DNA of 64,000 nt from an uncultured Flavobacteriales bacterium (GCA_903837495.1 CAILUT010000031.1:62001-126000), one strand, 5' to 3'; numbered from the stretch's first letter, positions 1-8,778 are shown. The notes: a model not told the origin generated them from the sequence alone. Numbers and translations: made by a program.

Positions 1-173
1 TATCCTGGTTGATTGCCCAATAAAACGCGGGTTCGGTGGGTTATGGCGGAAGCCCCCCCCGTTGAAAGCGGGACAGAATCTTGGAAGACAAACACATCCG
101 AGTGCTGGATTTTGTAAAAATAACCCAACCAGGGAAGAAAATTGGGTTGATGAATGGCACAGGTAACCGACAT
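1..173 (-). CDS. wbqC: WbqC-like family protein, N-terminal part (runs off the window)
   Basis: The minus-strand frame starts at the CAT at 171-173 and stays open to base 1, giving about 57 residues. It begins with the family signature AIHQPNFLPWLGYF followed by KIQHSDVFVFQD, the usual N-terminus of WbqC-like proteins (PF08889). These are commonly found in Bacteroidota and in O-antigen clusters, with no firmly established reaction. A run of eight C at 53-60 lies inside the gene, but the frame continues through it without a stop. It follows the small secreted protein at 202-715 by 28 bases on the same strand, so the two may be co-transcribed. The family call is secure; the role is unknown, and the C-terminal part is outside the window. 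Confidence 0.85.
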   Translation of the reverse strand, partial: MSVTCAIHQPNFLPWLGYFYKIQHSDVFVFQDSVPLSTGGASAITHRTRVLLGNQPG

Positions 174-201
174 GGTATGGAATAGATTTACCCTTGAGGG
201 A

Positions 202-715
202 TTATTCCTGCACCATAAATTTGCTGAGGCCAACCTGATCTCCCTGATTTAAAATCAAGGTGTACAGGTCTGCAGCCAGCGTTTTTGACGGAATGGTTAA
301 GGCCTGCCTCCCAGCGCTGTAAATGCCTTCGCCGGAAAGCATGGTTTTGCCCTCGGCCCCCATTTAACCACAATTTAAGATTGCCCAAAGCGCCAAAATC
401 AACAACTTGAAATTTAGCAGCAGTAGAAAACAACACATTCCCGGCACAACGGACCCGAATAAAATAAGTGTTTGGTGTTAAAATGGGCAAAAGGGTGTCG
501 CGGCGGCTGGTTTGAACAGTTTGAGAAGTTTGAAAAAGGCTGTCGGTATCCCATTCCAAATCAAAAGTGCTGCAGGCAGAATATTGCCAACGCACAGCAA
601 TTTGGCCTATGCCATGCACGGAAGCATTCAACGGATCCTCTAACAAAGGTCTTTGACTGCGCACAGAGCCAAATAAAAAGGTAAAAACAAAGAAAAAGGC
701 CAAGAATGTCCGCAT
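202..715 (-). CDS. Small secreted protein with T9SS C-terminal sorting tail, frame broken by one base
   Basis: The start is taken at 715 (MRTFLAFFFVFTF), which gives a clean signal peptide; a longer frame from 814 adds hydrophobic but unnatural sequence. After the signal comes about 75 residues of Ig/fibronectin-like character containing TYFIRVRC. At 357-361 a run of five C (G on the coding strand) shifts the frame. Removing one G joins KLWLNG to AEGKTMLSGEGIYSAG and then to LAADLYTLILNQGDQV and SKFMVQE, ending at 202. That joined end looks like a Por-secretion (type IX, type A) sorting domain with its closing KF-V-E. The uncorrected frame instead ends at 188 with unrelated sequence. The repaired protein would have about 170 residues. 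Either a sequencing error or a true frameshift is possible. Confidence 0.6.
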
Positions 716-821
716 TAGGTAAAATCTAGCGTAAAAGTACAAAAGAACCAGCATCAAATAGAGAAGGGTTGGATGGGTGATTGACGGGTTTTGAAAGTCA
801 AAAATACAATTCAAGGGAAAA

Positions 822-898
822 TAAATTTGTGCTTAGCCACATGAAAACAACTTGAAAGTTGTAAAAACTATGAATTGTTTAAAAAACGAGTAAATTTG
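822..898 (+). promoter_or_regulatory. Two TAAATTTG -7-like elements ahead of the glycan locus
   Basis: TAAATTTG occurs at 822-829 and again at 891-898. Both match the Bacteroidota -7 consensus TAnnTTTG. The second is 10 bases before the chosen ATG at 908, so a transcript from it would have almost no leader; the first would give a leader of about 75 bases. No well-spaced -33 TTG box was found for either, so the call is tentative. Confidence 0.35.
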
Positions 899-907
899 TT
901 GCTCAAT

Positions 908-1438
908 ATGATTGAAGGCCTCATCAGTTCCAAAACCCGAATCCGTTTGCTGGTCAAGTTCTTCTTGAACCCAGCCGTTACTGCCTACCTGCGGGAAATC
1001 GCTACCGAATTTGGGGAAAGCACCAACGGAATACGCTTGGAGCTAAACCGGTTAAGCGAAGCTGGGCTTTTGGAATCCGCACCCGAAGGCAAAACCATCC
1101 GATACAAAGCCAACCATGGGCATCCCCTTTTTCCGGAGCTGAAAGCCATCGTTGGCAAGTACACCGGCTTGGACGCCCTAGCTCAGCAGGTTTTTCAGCG
1201 GCTGGGCGAACTCCAAGCGGCCTATTTGGTGGGCGATTATGCCCAAGGGAAAGACAGCGGCATCATTGATGTGGTGCTGGTGGGCAAGGTGGACGAGGCG
1301 GCCCTAAACCAACTGGTTCAAAAAGCCGAAGCCCTGATTTCCCGTCGGATTCGCTGCTTAACCGTTAGTCCTCAGGAATGGCAAGCCTTGCTGGACAAAC
1401 GAACCTTTGAACGGCCCATGTTGGCCTGGTCGGCCTAA
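908..1438 (+). CDS. Winged-helix transcriptional regulator with nucleotidyltransferase-like C-terminal domain
   Basis: 176 residues from ATG 908 (MIEGLISSKTRIRLLVKF). An in-frame ATG at 875 adds 11 residues not typical of the family. Residues about 1-72 form an ArsR/MarR-like winged helix, with REIATEFGESTNGIRLELNR as the recognition region and a wing near KTIRYKAN. Residues about 90-170 look like a nucleotidyltransferase-type fold (AYLVGDYAQGKDSG, then IDVVLVG). In Bacteroidota this architecture is very common as the first gene of capsule and O-antigen clusters, which fits its place directly before the ABC permease. Local control of the locus is an inference. No DNA target is visible. Confidence 0.8.
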   Translation: MIEGLISSKTRIRLLVKFFLNPAVTAYLREIATEFGESTNGIRLELNRLSEAGLLESAPEGKTIRYKANHGHPLFPELKAIVGKYTGLDALAQQVFQRLGELQAAYLVGDYAQGKDSGIIDVVLVGKVDEAALNQLVQKAEALISRRIRCLTVSPQEWQALLDKRTFERPMLAWSA

Positions 1439-1512
1439 GTTTCGCCGGCCTTTTTTAACCTGCCCTTTTGTTCCAAGAATTGGGACTCAAAGGGCGTAGC
1501 TGTGCAACATGC

Positions 1513-2337
1513 ATGTATAAAATAGAACCGCACCCCCCTTGGTATAAGCTCAACTTGAAGGAGCTTTGGACCTACCGAGATTTGATTTTGATTTTTGTAC
1601 GCCGGGACATTGTTTCCATGTACAAGCAGACCATCTTAGGCCCCCTTTGGTTTTTCTTGGCCCCCCTGTTCACGGTTTTAACCTTTACCTTGGTGTTTAA
1701 CCGAATTGCCGGGCTTAGCACCGATGGTTTGCCAGCCCCCCTGTTCTACCTGACGGGGACCACCCTTTGGAATTATTTTCAACAAAGTTTTTTAGGGGCT
1801 TCTGGCACCTTTGTTTCCAATGCCCAACTCTTTGGCAAGGTTTATTTTCCTAGGCTTGCAGCCCCCTTGGCATTGGTTGTTTCCAACCTGTTTAAGTTCT
1901 TTATACAATTTGGAATGCTGATGGTTTTTTGGACCTATTATTGGCAGCAAGGCCTTGTTGCCCCTTCGCTTAAAATGCTCTATTTGCCCTTGTTTTTGGT
2001 CTTGATGGCTCTGCTGGCCTTGGGTGTCGGATTGTTGGTGTCGTCCCTGACCACCAAGTACCGCGATTTAAGCTATTTTTTGGGTTTTGGGGTTACCCTG
2101 CTTATGTATGCCAGCCCGGTCATTTATTCCATGAATCAGGTGCCGCCTCAATATCAGGGTTTGGCGAACTGGAATCCACTGGCCCCTGTGCTGGAAGGGT
2201 TCCGGTATTGCCTGACAGGGGCCGGGCAATTGTCCTGGTCCGGGCTGGGATTCAGCACCCTCATCGCTCTGCTCTTGCTAACGGTTGGGGCTTTTATGTT
2301 TAACCGAACCGAGAAAACCTTTATGGATACCGTATGA
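1513..2337 (+). CDS. wzm: ABC-2 type polysaccharide export permease (Wzm)
   Basis: 274 residues starting at ATG 1513 (MYKIEPHPPWYKLNLKELW); an upstream TTG at 1468 is less likely. The N-terminus has the amphipathic helix and YRDLILIFVRRDI typical of O-antigen ABC permeases. About six membrane segments follow, with LGPLWFFLAPL near residues 40-50 and YASPVIYSM near the last third. It would form the membrane channel that exports lipid-linked glycan across the inner membrane. The stop overlaps the start of a truncated wzt by four bases (ATGA), the usual wzm-wzt coupling. Because that wzt copy is broken, its working ATPase is probably the intact wzt at 15961. Confidence 0.9.
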   Translation: MYKIEPHPPWYKLNLKELWTYRDLILIFVRRDIVSMYKQTILGPLWFFLAPLFTVLTFTLVFNRIAGLSTDGLPAPLFYLTGTTLWNYFQQSFLGASGTFVSNAQLFGKVYFPRLAAPLALVVSNLFKFFIQFGMLMVFWTYYWQQGLVAPSLKMLYLPLFLVLMALLALGVGLLVSSLTTKYRDLSYFLGFGVTLLMYASPVIYSMNQVPPQYQGLANWNPLAPVLEGFRYCLTGAGQLSWSGLGFSTLIALLLLTVGAFMFNRTEKTFMDTV

Positions 2338-2561
2338 GGCCGGCATTAAAAATAGAAGGGGTATCCAAGCAATACCGCTTAGGCAGGGTAGGGGCTTCCA
2401 GCTTAAGGGACGATGTGCAGCGGATTTGGGCAGGGATTCAACTTTCGCCCAGTCCTTTTTTAAGCCGTGACGAGGCCAATGACCGAACTAAAAAAAGCGA
2501 GGATGCCTATGTCTGGGCATTGAAAGACATCAACTTTACGGTGAACCCCGGAGATGTTTAG
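2334..2561 (+). pseudogene. wzt: Truncated wzt (ABC export ATPase), N-terminal 75 residues only
   Basis: The frame starts inside the wzm stop (ATGA) and encodes MRPALKIEGVSKQYRLG through VWALKDINFTVNPGDV, then stops at 2559-2561. The intact wzt at 15961 aligns along this entire stretch (KPALKIS..SKQYRLGSVGASSLKDDV, then SEDAYVWALKDINLTVNPGE) and continues into its Walker A. The fragment ends just before the Walker A, so it cannot bind ATP. By eye the two DNA sequences differ at many positions, so this is an old divergent paralogue rather than a recent duplication. The following 17 bases show no wzt sequence before the aminotransferase begins. Confidence 0.85.
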
Positions 2562-2578
2562 TATTATTCACCGCATCC

Positions 2579-3676
2579 ATGCCCGGTCCAAACCTGCTTA
2601 ATATTTCGGTTACCCGTCCGTTTTTGCCACCTGAATCAGAAGTGGAGGGTTTAATAAGGGGGGTTTTCCGGCGCAACCACCTGACCAACCACGGTCCGCT
2701 CAACATGGAATTGAACCAGCTTTTGGAATCCAGGGTCTCCCTGCATCATGCGTACGTTTCCAACGGCACCATCTCCCTGCAATTGCTCTTAAAATCCTTG
2801 GGCTGTTCTGGCGAGATTGTTACCACCCCTTTTTCGTACGTGGCCACCACCAATGCCATTCTTTGGGAAGGCGGCACACCCGTTTTCGCAGATGTTGACC
2901 CTAAGACCTGCAACGCAAATCCTGAAGCGGTGGAACGGGCTATAGGAACCAACACCAAAGGGTTGCTCTTTACCCATGTGTATGGAATCCCTTGCGATGT
3001 AGCGGCCCTTGAAAAAATCGCCGAAAAGTATGGAATATGGTTGGTTTTTGATGCCGCCCATGCCTTTGATGTACAGTATAAAGGCAGGTCCTTGTATTCC
3101 TATGGCACCGCCGCCTCTGCCAGCTACCACGCCACCAAAATTTTCCATACCGTTGAGGGCGGTGGAGTGTATTCCAAAGATCTGGGATTAATGAGGGCCG
3201 TTCGGCAGCTGATGAACTTTGGACATACCAGCCCAGAGACCTTTGACCGTCCGGGCATCAACGCCAAGAATTCGGAATTCCATGCGGCCATGGGACTTTG
3301 CATTCTTCCCCACATGCCTGAAATCATTGCCCGGCGCAAAGCCTTGTCGGAACGCTACGAGGCTCAAATTCCTAAGGGACTCAGCCGCCCCATTCTGCCC
3401 GAGGAAACGGAATACAACTACGCTTACTATCCTGTTTTTTTTCCAAATCAGGAGGCTTTGTTGCAAACCAAAGCTGCATTGGAACAGGCAGGAATTGGCA
3501 CCCGCCGGTATTTTAACCCCTCTCTAAATACCCTCCCTTATTTAAGCGAAACCCAAGCTTGCCCGGTTTCAGAGGACCTCAGCAGCAGGGTGCTTTGCCT
3601 CCCCCTGTATCCCGATTTAAGAGACTTGGACCAGGAATACATTTTAGACCATTTACATCGCAATTTTACGGAATGA
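2579..3676 (+). CDS. DegT/DnrJ/EryC1 family nucleotide-sugar aminotransferase (VioA-like)
   Basis: 365 residues, full length for the family. It has the fold-type I pattern: GEIVTTPFSYVATTNAI, then DAAHAFDVQYKG and the PLP-lysine block YHATKIFHTVEGGG with Lys187, then GINAKNSEFHAAMGL. The sequence around these blocks resembles VioA, which makes dTDP-4-amino-4,6-dideoxyglucose from the 4-keto-6-deoxy sugar using glutamate and PLP in the cytosol. The next gene overlaps by four bases and encodes a sugar N-formyltransferase, supporting a 4-formamido sugar as the joint product. No rmlA or rmlB is in the window, so the keto-sugar must come from elsewhere. It could instead use the GDP-4-keto sugar made by Gmd (perosamine type). 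Confidence 0.85.
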   Translation: MPGPNLLNISVTRPFLPPESEVEGLIRGVFRRNHLTNHGPLNMELNQLLESRVSLHHAYVSNGTISLQLLLKSLGCSGEIVTTPFSYVATTNAILWEGGTPVFADVDPKTCNANPEAVERAIGTNTKGLLFTHVYGIPCDVAALEKIAEKYGIWLVFDAAHAFDVQYKGRSLYSYGTAASASYHATKIFHTVEGGGVYSKDLGLMRAVRQLMNFGHTSPETFDRPGINAKNSEFHAAMGLCILPHMPEIIARRKALSERYEAQIPKGLSRPILPEETEYNYAYYPVFFPNQEALLQTKAALEQAGIGTRRYFNPSLNTLPYLSETQACPVSEDLSSRVLCLPLYPDLRDLDQEYILDHLHRNFTE

Positions 3677-4401
3677 ATGCACCTGTTTTATTGGTCCTTA
3701 CCGACAACCTCCAAATGCTGGGCGAGTTCAGAACCCGTGCGGTACATCACCGACACACCCGCTTTCATTATGCCTTTAGTCCCGAAAACGAGCAAGCCGA
3801 AGAGTTCATTCGCAGGGGATGCTTCCCATTGAGCGTGCATAAGGACTTTGAGCAAATTCTGCGCGATTATACCAAGGTCCTTTCCATCCACAGCAAGCAG
3901 GTTTTCCCGGCCAAGCTGGTCAACACCTTGCCCTGCTATAACTTGCATCCCGGCCTTAACCCTTACAACCGAGGCTGGTCGCCTCAGGTTTTTTCCATTT
4001 TAAACAAGCTGCCACTGGGAGCCACGTTGCACGAAATGGTGGAAAAGGTCGATGCCGGTCCAATAATTGATCAGATAGAAGTTAAAGTGGAGTCTTGGGA
4101 CACCTCTGAAACCGCCTATGCCAAGGTCATCGCTGCGGAATGCGAATTGCTGGACACCCATTTAGGCTCTATTTTGAATTCAAGCTATGTTGCACGTGCG
4201 CCCCACATTAAAGGCAATTTCAACACACTAGCCCGTTTTCAGGCTTTGATGCCCCTGGATTTGAATGAACCAGCCACCTTCGGGGAATGCATAGACCGCT
4301 TGCGGGCCTTGAGCCATCCACCCTATTGGAATGCCTATTTTATTGATGGAGATGGCCGAAAGGTGTTTGTTCGGGTTGAGACCTTTGTGGAGGGGGAATA
4401 G
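3673..4401 (+). CDS. Sugar N-formyltransferase (formyl-THF dependent; VioF/QdtF type)
   Basis: 242 residues from ATG 3673, overlapping the aminotransferase stop as ATGA; the frame extends upstream but without support. The formyltransferase core has YNLHPGLNPYNRGWSPQVF with Asn90 and His92, and EMVEKVDAGPII with Asp127. These form the Asn-His-Asp triad that transfers formyl from N10-formyltetrahydrofolate to an amino sugar. The C-terminal region (RALSHPPYWNAYFIDGDG) matches the small accessory domain of this family. Coupling with the upstream aminotransferase points to a formamido-dideoxyhexose such as Qui4NFo. Whether the acceptor is a dTDP or a GDP sugar cannot be decided from the sequence. 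Confidence 0.85.
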   Translation: MNAPVLLVLTDNLQMLGEFRTRAVHHRHTRFHYAFSPENEQAEEFIRRGCFPLSVHKDFEQILRDYTKVLSIHSKQVFPAKLVNTLPCYNLHPGLNPYNRGWSPQVFSILNKLPLGATLHEMVEKVDAGPIIDQIEVKVESWDTSETAYAKVIAAECELLDTHLGSILNSSYVARAPHIKGNFNTLARFQALMPLDLNEPATFGECIDRLRALSHPPYWNAYFIDGDGRKVFVRVETFVEGE

Positions 4402-4457
4402 GGGAATTAAGGCCACTAGAAAGGCAATAAAATCCCGAAAAAAATCCAATACCTTTC

Positions 4458-5663
4458 GTGAACCACCCCAAATCTGTATCTGTTGCGGTTTTGTCTTTGT
4501 TTTCGCATGCCCTGTATTCGGACAAAACAAAAGCCATGGGCGGAGCAGAACGTAGGGCCTATTATTGGCTACGTCTGTTGCAGGAATCCGGCTTTTCGGT
4601 TTCGGCGGTTTTGGCTCATCAAGAAGCCGTTGCCAAGGATTTTAAATCCCGCTTAAGTACCCCTTGGCCCTTGTACGAACATCCAAAATACAGGGCCGAC
4701 GGGCATGTTGTTCGAGCAAAAGAGGGCAGAACCGGCCTGATGCCGCGTCTTAGAGACAAGTTCTTGTCGCTGTTAAACAGGCCGCTTCCCAATGCGACAG
4801 AACAAAATGCCCTGTTGGGCACGGCGGTGTACCGTCAGATTGACGCGGATGCCTATGTGGCCTTTGGCTTAACCAATGCCGCCAACGAATTGGCTCGATT
4901 TTGTTCTGCTCAGGGCAAGCGATTTATTGTCAGTATTGCCTCTGAGGTGGATTTCGATTTTTTAAAGCAGCCCGAAGGAAAAGACGCTTACGACAGCAAA
5001 CGGGAACTGAAAGCAGAAACCTTGGCTTTGGCAACCTTTGTTGTGGCTCAAACACCTGCGCAAGCCCAAACACTAAAGCAGATCGGCCTTCCTAGTTCAA
5101 AAATCAGGATTGTTTTTAACCCCATCGCGGCATTGGCATTGCCCGCGCAACTCCAAGGAAAAAGGGTGTTGTGGATTGGTAAATCAGATGCCAATAAAAA
5201 TCCGAAGGCGGTGTTGGAGCTTTCAAAACACCTTCCCCAATTGGAATTTTGTTTGATTTTTGGGGACGATTTTGATGCAAGGCAGGCTGCTGAATTTCAG
5301 GATCAAAAGAACATTCAGGTTGTATCGGGGGTACATCCAAACCGCATACGACCGTACTATTTGGATTCTTTTTGCTTGCTTTCAACGGCGTATGCCGAGG
5401 GGTTTCCCAACACCTTTCTGGAAGCCTGGGAGGCCGGCATTCCTGTTGCTTCCTTGCATGTGGACCCTGAAAACCTGCTTAGCCAAAATGGGCTAGGGTT
5501 TATGGCTTCAGGAAATGTAGAAGCCTTGGCTGCGGTATTGATGGAATGGGCCAAAAGCCCAGCGGCTTCACAAGAAATAGGACAAAGGGGCCGCAAGTAC
5601 ATTGAAACCCACCACAATCCAGAGCAGATTCGAATTCAATTGGAACAGATGTTTAAGGTATGA
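4458..5663 (+). CDS. GT4-type glycosyltransferase, first of a tandem paralogous pair
   Basis: 401 residues from a GTG start at 4458; the first in-frame ATG is 26 residues later, inside the conserved MGGAERR acceptor loop, so GTG is preferred. The GT-B fold shows GGAERRAYYWLRLLQESGF near the N-terminus, VLWIGKSDANKNP at the start of the donor domain, and the retaining-GT motif EGFPNTFLEAWEAG (EX7E). It is strikingly similar to the next gene through the whole length (YEHPKYR versus YHPKYR, VDFDFLKQPEGKDAYDS versus VDLDFIFEPNGRDMYGA, SLHVDP in both), so the two arose by tandem duplication. Donor and acceptor are unknown. Confidence 0.8.
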   Translation: MNHPKSVSVAVLSLFSHALYSDKTKAMGGAERRAYYWLRLLQESGFSVSAVLAHQEAVAKDFKSRLSTPWPLYEHPKYRADGHVVRAKEGRTGLMPRLRDKFLSLLNRPLPNATEQNALLGTAVYRQIDADAYVAFGLTNAANELARFCSAQGKRFIVSIASEVDFDFLKQPEGKDAYDSKRELKAETLALATFVVAQTPAQAQTLKQIGLPSSKIRIVFNPIAALALPAQLQGKRVLWIGKSDANKNPKAVLELSKHLPQLEFCLIFGDDFDARQAAEFQDQKNIQVVSGVHPNRIRPYYLDSFCLLSTAYAEGFPNTFLEAWEAGIPVASLHVDPENLLSQNGLGFMASGNVEALAAVLMEWAKSPAASQEIGQRGRKYIETHHNPEQIRIQLEQMFKV

Positions 5664-6871
5664 GCCAAAGAGTCCAAATCGGCATCTATTCCCTGTTCGC
5701 TCAAAATGCAATGAGAAGCAGCCATCACCGACTGGGAGGGGCAGAAAAGCGAAGTCTGTTGTTTGCAACCATGTTGGCCGAAGAGGGTGTTCCGACAGGA
5801 ATTCTCATGGCCGATCCTGGGCGTTTTGGGCGGCTGCGCCAAACCAAATCAGGCATAGTGCCCTTGTACCACCCAAAATACAGGCTGCGGAGCCATGGCA
5901 TTCAAATACAAAAGCCGGTTTTTCGGTCCAGCCTTTCGGCCAGACTGCAAGACAAGATACGAAGCAGCGTCGGCCTACCTATAATTAATACCCCTGAAAA
6001 GGCTAAGAAAGCCGCTTTTGCCCCTTTCTATAAGGCTGGAGCAAGCCTGTGGGTGGGCTTGTCTTTGAACGATTCCATGCTGGAATTGGCGGAATTTTGC
6101 CAAGAAGCCGGCAGTACATTTTTGTTGGGTTTAGCAGGAAATGTAGATTTGGATTTCATTTTTGAGCCCAATGGGCGAGACATGTACGGAGCCAGTCGGG
6201 AAAAAAAGAGAAAAGCCATGGAATTGGCATCTGCGGTTTTGGTTCAAAATCGGTTTCAAGAGAAAACCCTTCGGCATTATTTTCCCCAGAAACCCATATA
6301 TGCATTGCCCAATCCCATTGTAGTTCCGAAAGTGTTCAGCGAACATCCTGTTAGATCGGGGGCTATTTGGATTGGGAAAATGGATTCGAACAAAAACCCC
6401 AAGGCATTGCTTCGTTTTGCTAAAAAGTTGCCCCAGCTAACCATCAGCATGGTTGCAAATCCGGCTGAACTTGAATTGGAACAAGAGGTGCTTCAAAATA
6501 TGCCGCCCAACATTCAGGTAATTCGCTCAGTTCCCTATGAAGAAACCCAGGCATTGATGGCCAAGGCTCAAGTGCATTTGAGCACCTCATTCCAAGAAGG
6601 TTTTCCCAATACCATTTTGGAGGCGGCCGCGGCAAAAACGCCTACGGTTTCTTTGCACGTGGATCCAGATGAACGAATGAAAGAAGGCCTGTTTGGCTTT
6701 TGCGCCAATGGAGACGAAGACCTCTTTGCCGAGCAGGTTTCTTTGGCTATGCTGCGAAGCCAGCAGGTAGAATCTATGATGGATGCCAGTTGGAACTATG
6801 TTCAGGAAAACCATGCCTACGAACGTATAAAAAAGCGTTGGATTGAAATTGTTAAAACCTTAACCCAATAG
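5660..6871 (+). CDS. GT4-type glycosyltransferase, second of a tandem paralogous pair
   Basis: 403 residues starting four bases inside the previous gene (ATGA), which indicates translational coupling. The N-terminal domain has LGGAEKRSLLFATMLAEEGV; the C-terminal domain has AIWIGKMDSNKNPKALL and the EX7E motif EGFPNTILEAAAAK. It is a close paralogue of the preceding gene. The divergence is large enough that the two could transfer different sugars or act at different steps. No signal peptide or membrane helix is seen, so it should act at the cytoplasmic face of the membrane on lipid-linked glycan. Confidence 0.8.
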   Translation: MSQRVQIGIYSLFAQNAMRSSHHRLGGAEKRSLLFATMLAEEGVPTGILMADPGRFGRLRQTKSGIVPLYHPKYRLRSHGIQIQKPVFRSSLSARLQDKIRSSVGLPIINTPEKAKKAAFAPFYKAGASLWVGLSLNDSMLELAEFCQEAGSTFLLGLAGNVDLDFIFEPNGRDMYGASREKKRKAMELASAVLVQNRFQEKTLRHYFPQKPIYALPNPIVVPKVFSEHPVRSGAIWIGKMDSNKNPKALLRFAKKLPQLTISMVANPAELELEQEVLQNMPPNIQVIRSVPYEETQALMAKAQVHLSTSFQEGFPNTILEAAAAKTPTVSLHVDPDERMKEGLFGFCANGDEDLFAEQVSLAMLRSQQVESMMDASWNYVQENHAYERIKKRWIEIVKTLTQ

Positions 6872-6875
6872 CCTT

Positions 6876-8765
6876 ATGTGTGGAATAGCAGGGATAGTAT
6901 GGCCCGGGAAATCCCCCATTCCATTTGTGGAAACGGCGTTAGCGATGCAACGGCATCGGGGGCCCGACGGAGAAGGGTATTTGGTTGTTGGGGATATCGC
7001 CTTGGTTCACAGCAGACTTTCTATATTGGATTTAAAGGGGGGACAGCAACCGATGGAATCTGCCCGGTTCGCGGTGGTGTTTAATGGGGAGATTTACAAT
7101 TACCTTGAGCTTAAAAAGGAATTGGAGTCAAAAGGGTTAAGGTTCCAAACAAGTTCAGACACCGAGGTGGTTCTTCTAGGATTTGAGCATTGGGGGCTTA
7201 AACTGTTCGGCAAGCTTCGAGGCATGTTTGCCTTGGCCATCACCAATAAAAAAACAGGGCGGCTGACCTTGGCAAGGGATCCGTTCGGAATAAAGCCCCT
7301 GCATTATTTCGCACCCTCAACCGGTTTTGCCTTTTCCAGCGAAATTCGAACCTTGTCCACCTGTTTCGGTTCCCTAATTTCCATTGATCCACAGGCCGTT
7401 TACGCTTTTTTAAACCTGCAGTTTGTTCCCAGTCCGTTCAGTATTTTTAAAGAAATCAAAAAACTGGAGGCGGGGCAGTTTTTGGAGGTTTCTGCCCAAG
7501 GGCAAATCGAAAATTCCGGTTTTTTCTTCTCTCTTTCTGAACCTAACAGCCCCCTACGGCCAAGCGATTTGAGTTATGAGGAGGCATTGAAACAAACAGC
7601 TCATGTAATTCGTGAATCTGTTCAAGCCCACATGTTGGCGGATGTGGAAGTGGGTACTTTTTTATCGGGGGGCATAGATTCAACCTTAATTACCCGCTAT
7701 GCTTCTGAGGTTTCGCCGGGGCAAATAAACAGTTTTTCCATTGGTTTTTCTGCCAAGGCCTACGATGAATCTGCCTATGCTCAAGCGGCGGCATTGAAGT
7801 TAGGAACGCGGCACCACCAATGGACGGTAGATGGGATTTCGGAATTGGATGTTGAGGATATGGTTCGAGCCTATGGAGAGCCTTTTGGAGACAGTTCTGC
7901 CATTCCGACCTATTTGGTTTCAAAGCTTGCGGCCCAGCATGTAAAGGTAGCCTTGACGGGCGATGGGGGCGACGAATTGTTCTTCGGTTACCAACGGTAT
8001 GGGGCCTGGTGGCAAAAAGTACAGCGTTTCTCAGAACATTCTGCCCTAAAAAAAACCTACGTGAAATCGATGCGTAGGCTACTTCCCACCCGGTATGGCC
8101 CCATGTCGGGCGAACCGAGGCCAAACCTCTGGATTAAAAGCATTCAATTGCTTGGGCAACAGGACCTGAATGAATGGATGCCTGGGATCTTGAACCCTAG
8201 CTCATTCGAGGTGTTCAAAAACATGGAACGTTTTTTTGATAAACAGCAACATCGAAACCCAATGGAAATTGCACGTTGGGCTGAATTGAGGTATTATTTG
8301 AGAGAAGATATTTTAACCAAAGTGGACATCGCTTCCATGCGCAACAGCTTAGAAACACGCCCCCCATTGGTGGACTCCAAAATTTGGGATTGGGCCAAAC
8401 AATTGCCACATGAATACATGTTTTCTGTTGAATCTGCACCCTTTGGATTTACAGGAAAACGCATAATTAAAGACCTTTTAGCGGACATGTTTCCTGAGGA
8501 TTTTATTCATCGCCCCAAAATGGGTTTTGGAATTCCTATGCACGAATGGATCAATGAAGGACCACTGACCTCTCTGTTCTTGTCGTCCTTGCATGATTCA
8601 GGCAGCGGGTTGAAAGATTGGTTGGACCTGAACCAGGTTAAAATTTGGCATGAAACGCAGAAAAAATCAGGCCGTTTTGATGTTTCAGGTCAATGGGGTT
8701 TGCTTGTGCTATCTGTATGGATAAACCAATGGAGTTCAAGTTCGGCACCTTCGTTTTATTCCTAA
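6876..8765 (+). CDS. asnB: Asparagine synthetase B-type amidotransferase
   Basis: 629 residues, usual AsnB length. Cys2 in MCGIAGIVW is the Ntn glutaminase nucleophile, with RHRGPDGEG, LSILDLKGGQQPM and NGEIYNY following. The synthetase domain has the PP-loop FLSGGIDST (Ser264-Ser269) and ALTGDGGDELFFGY. The family moves glutamine amide nitrogen to an adenylated carboxylate. In glycan clusters such proteins are thought to amidate uronic acids or other sugar carboxyls rather than aspartate, which is the more likely role here, among glycosyltransferases and with a second homologue at 44595. It starts four bases after the previous stop. The substrate is inferred only from context. Confidence 0.8.
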   Translation: MCGIAGIVWPGKSPIPFVETALAMQRHRGPDGEGYLVVGDIALVHSRLSILDLKGGQQPMESARFAVVFNGEIYNYLELKKELESKGLRFQTSSDTEVVLLGFEHWGLKLFGKLRGMFALAITNKKTGRLTLARDPFGIKPLHYFAPSTGFAFSSEIRTLSTCFGSLISIDPQAVYAFLNLQFVPSPFSIFKEIKKLEAGQFLEVSAQGQIENSGFFFSLSEPNSPLRPSDLSYEEALKQTAHVIRESVQAHMLADVEVGTFLSGGIDSTLITRYASEVSPGQINSFSIGFSAKAYDESAYAQAAALKLGTRHHQWTVDGISELDVEDMVRAYGEPFGDSSAIPTYLVSKLAAQHVKVALTGDGGDELFFGYQRYGAWWQKVQRFSEHSALKKTYVKSMRRLLPTRYGPMSGEPRPNLWIKSIQLLGQQDLNEWMPGILNPSSFEVFKNMERFFDKQQHRNPMEIARWAELRYYLREDILTKVDIASMRNSLETRPPLVDSKIWDWAKQLPHEYMFSVESAPFGFTGKRIIKDLLADMFPEDFIHRPKMGFGIPMHEWINEGPLTSLFLSSLHDSGSGLKDWLDLNQVKIWHETQKKSGRFDVSGQWGLLVLSVWINQWSSSSAPSFYS

Positions 8766-8778
8766 GCCTTCCCCAAAA

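Noticed and set aside
1428-1458. Possible terminator after the regulator gene (GGCC repeats then TTTTTT)
   Set aside because: The inverted repeat is only four bases long with a poorly matching extension, so the T-tract alone is weak evidence.
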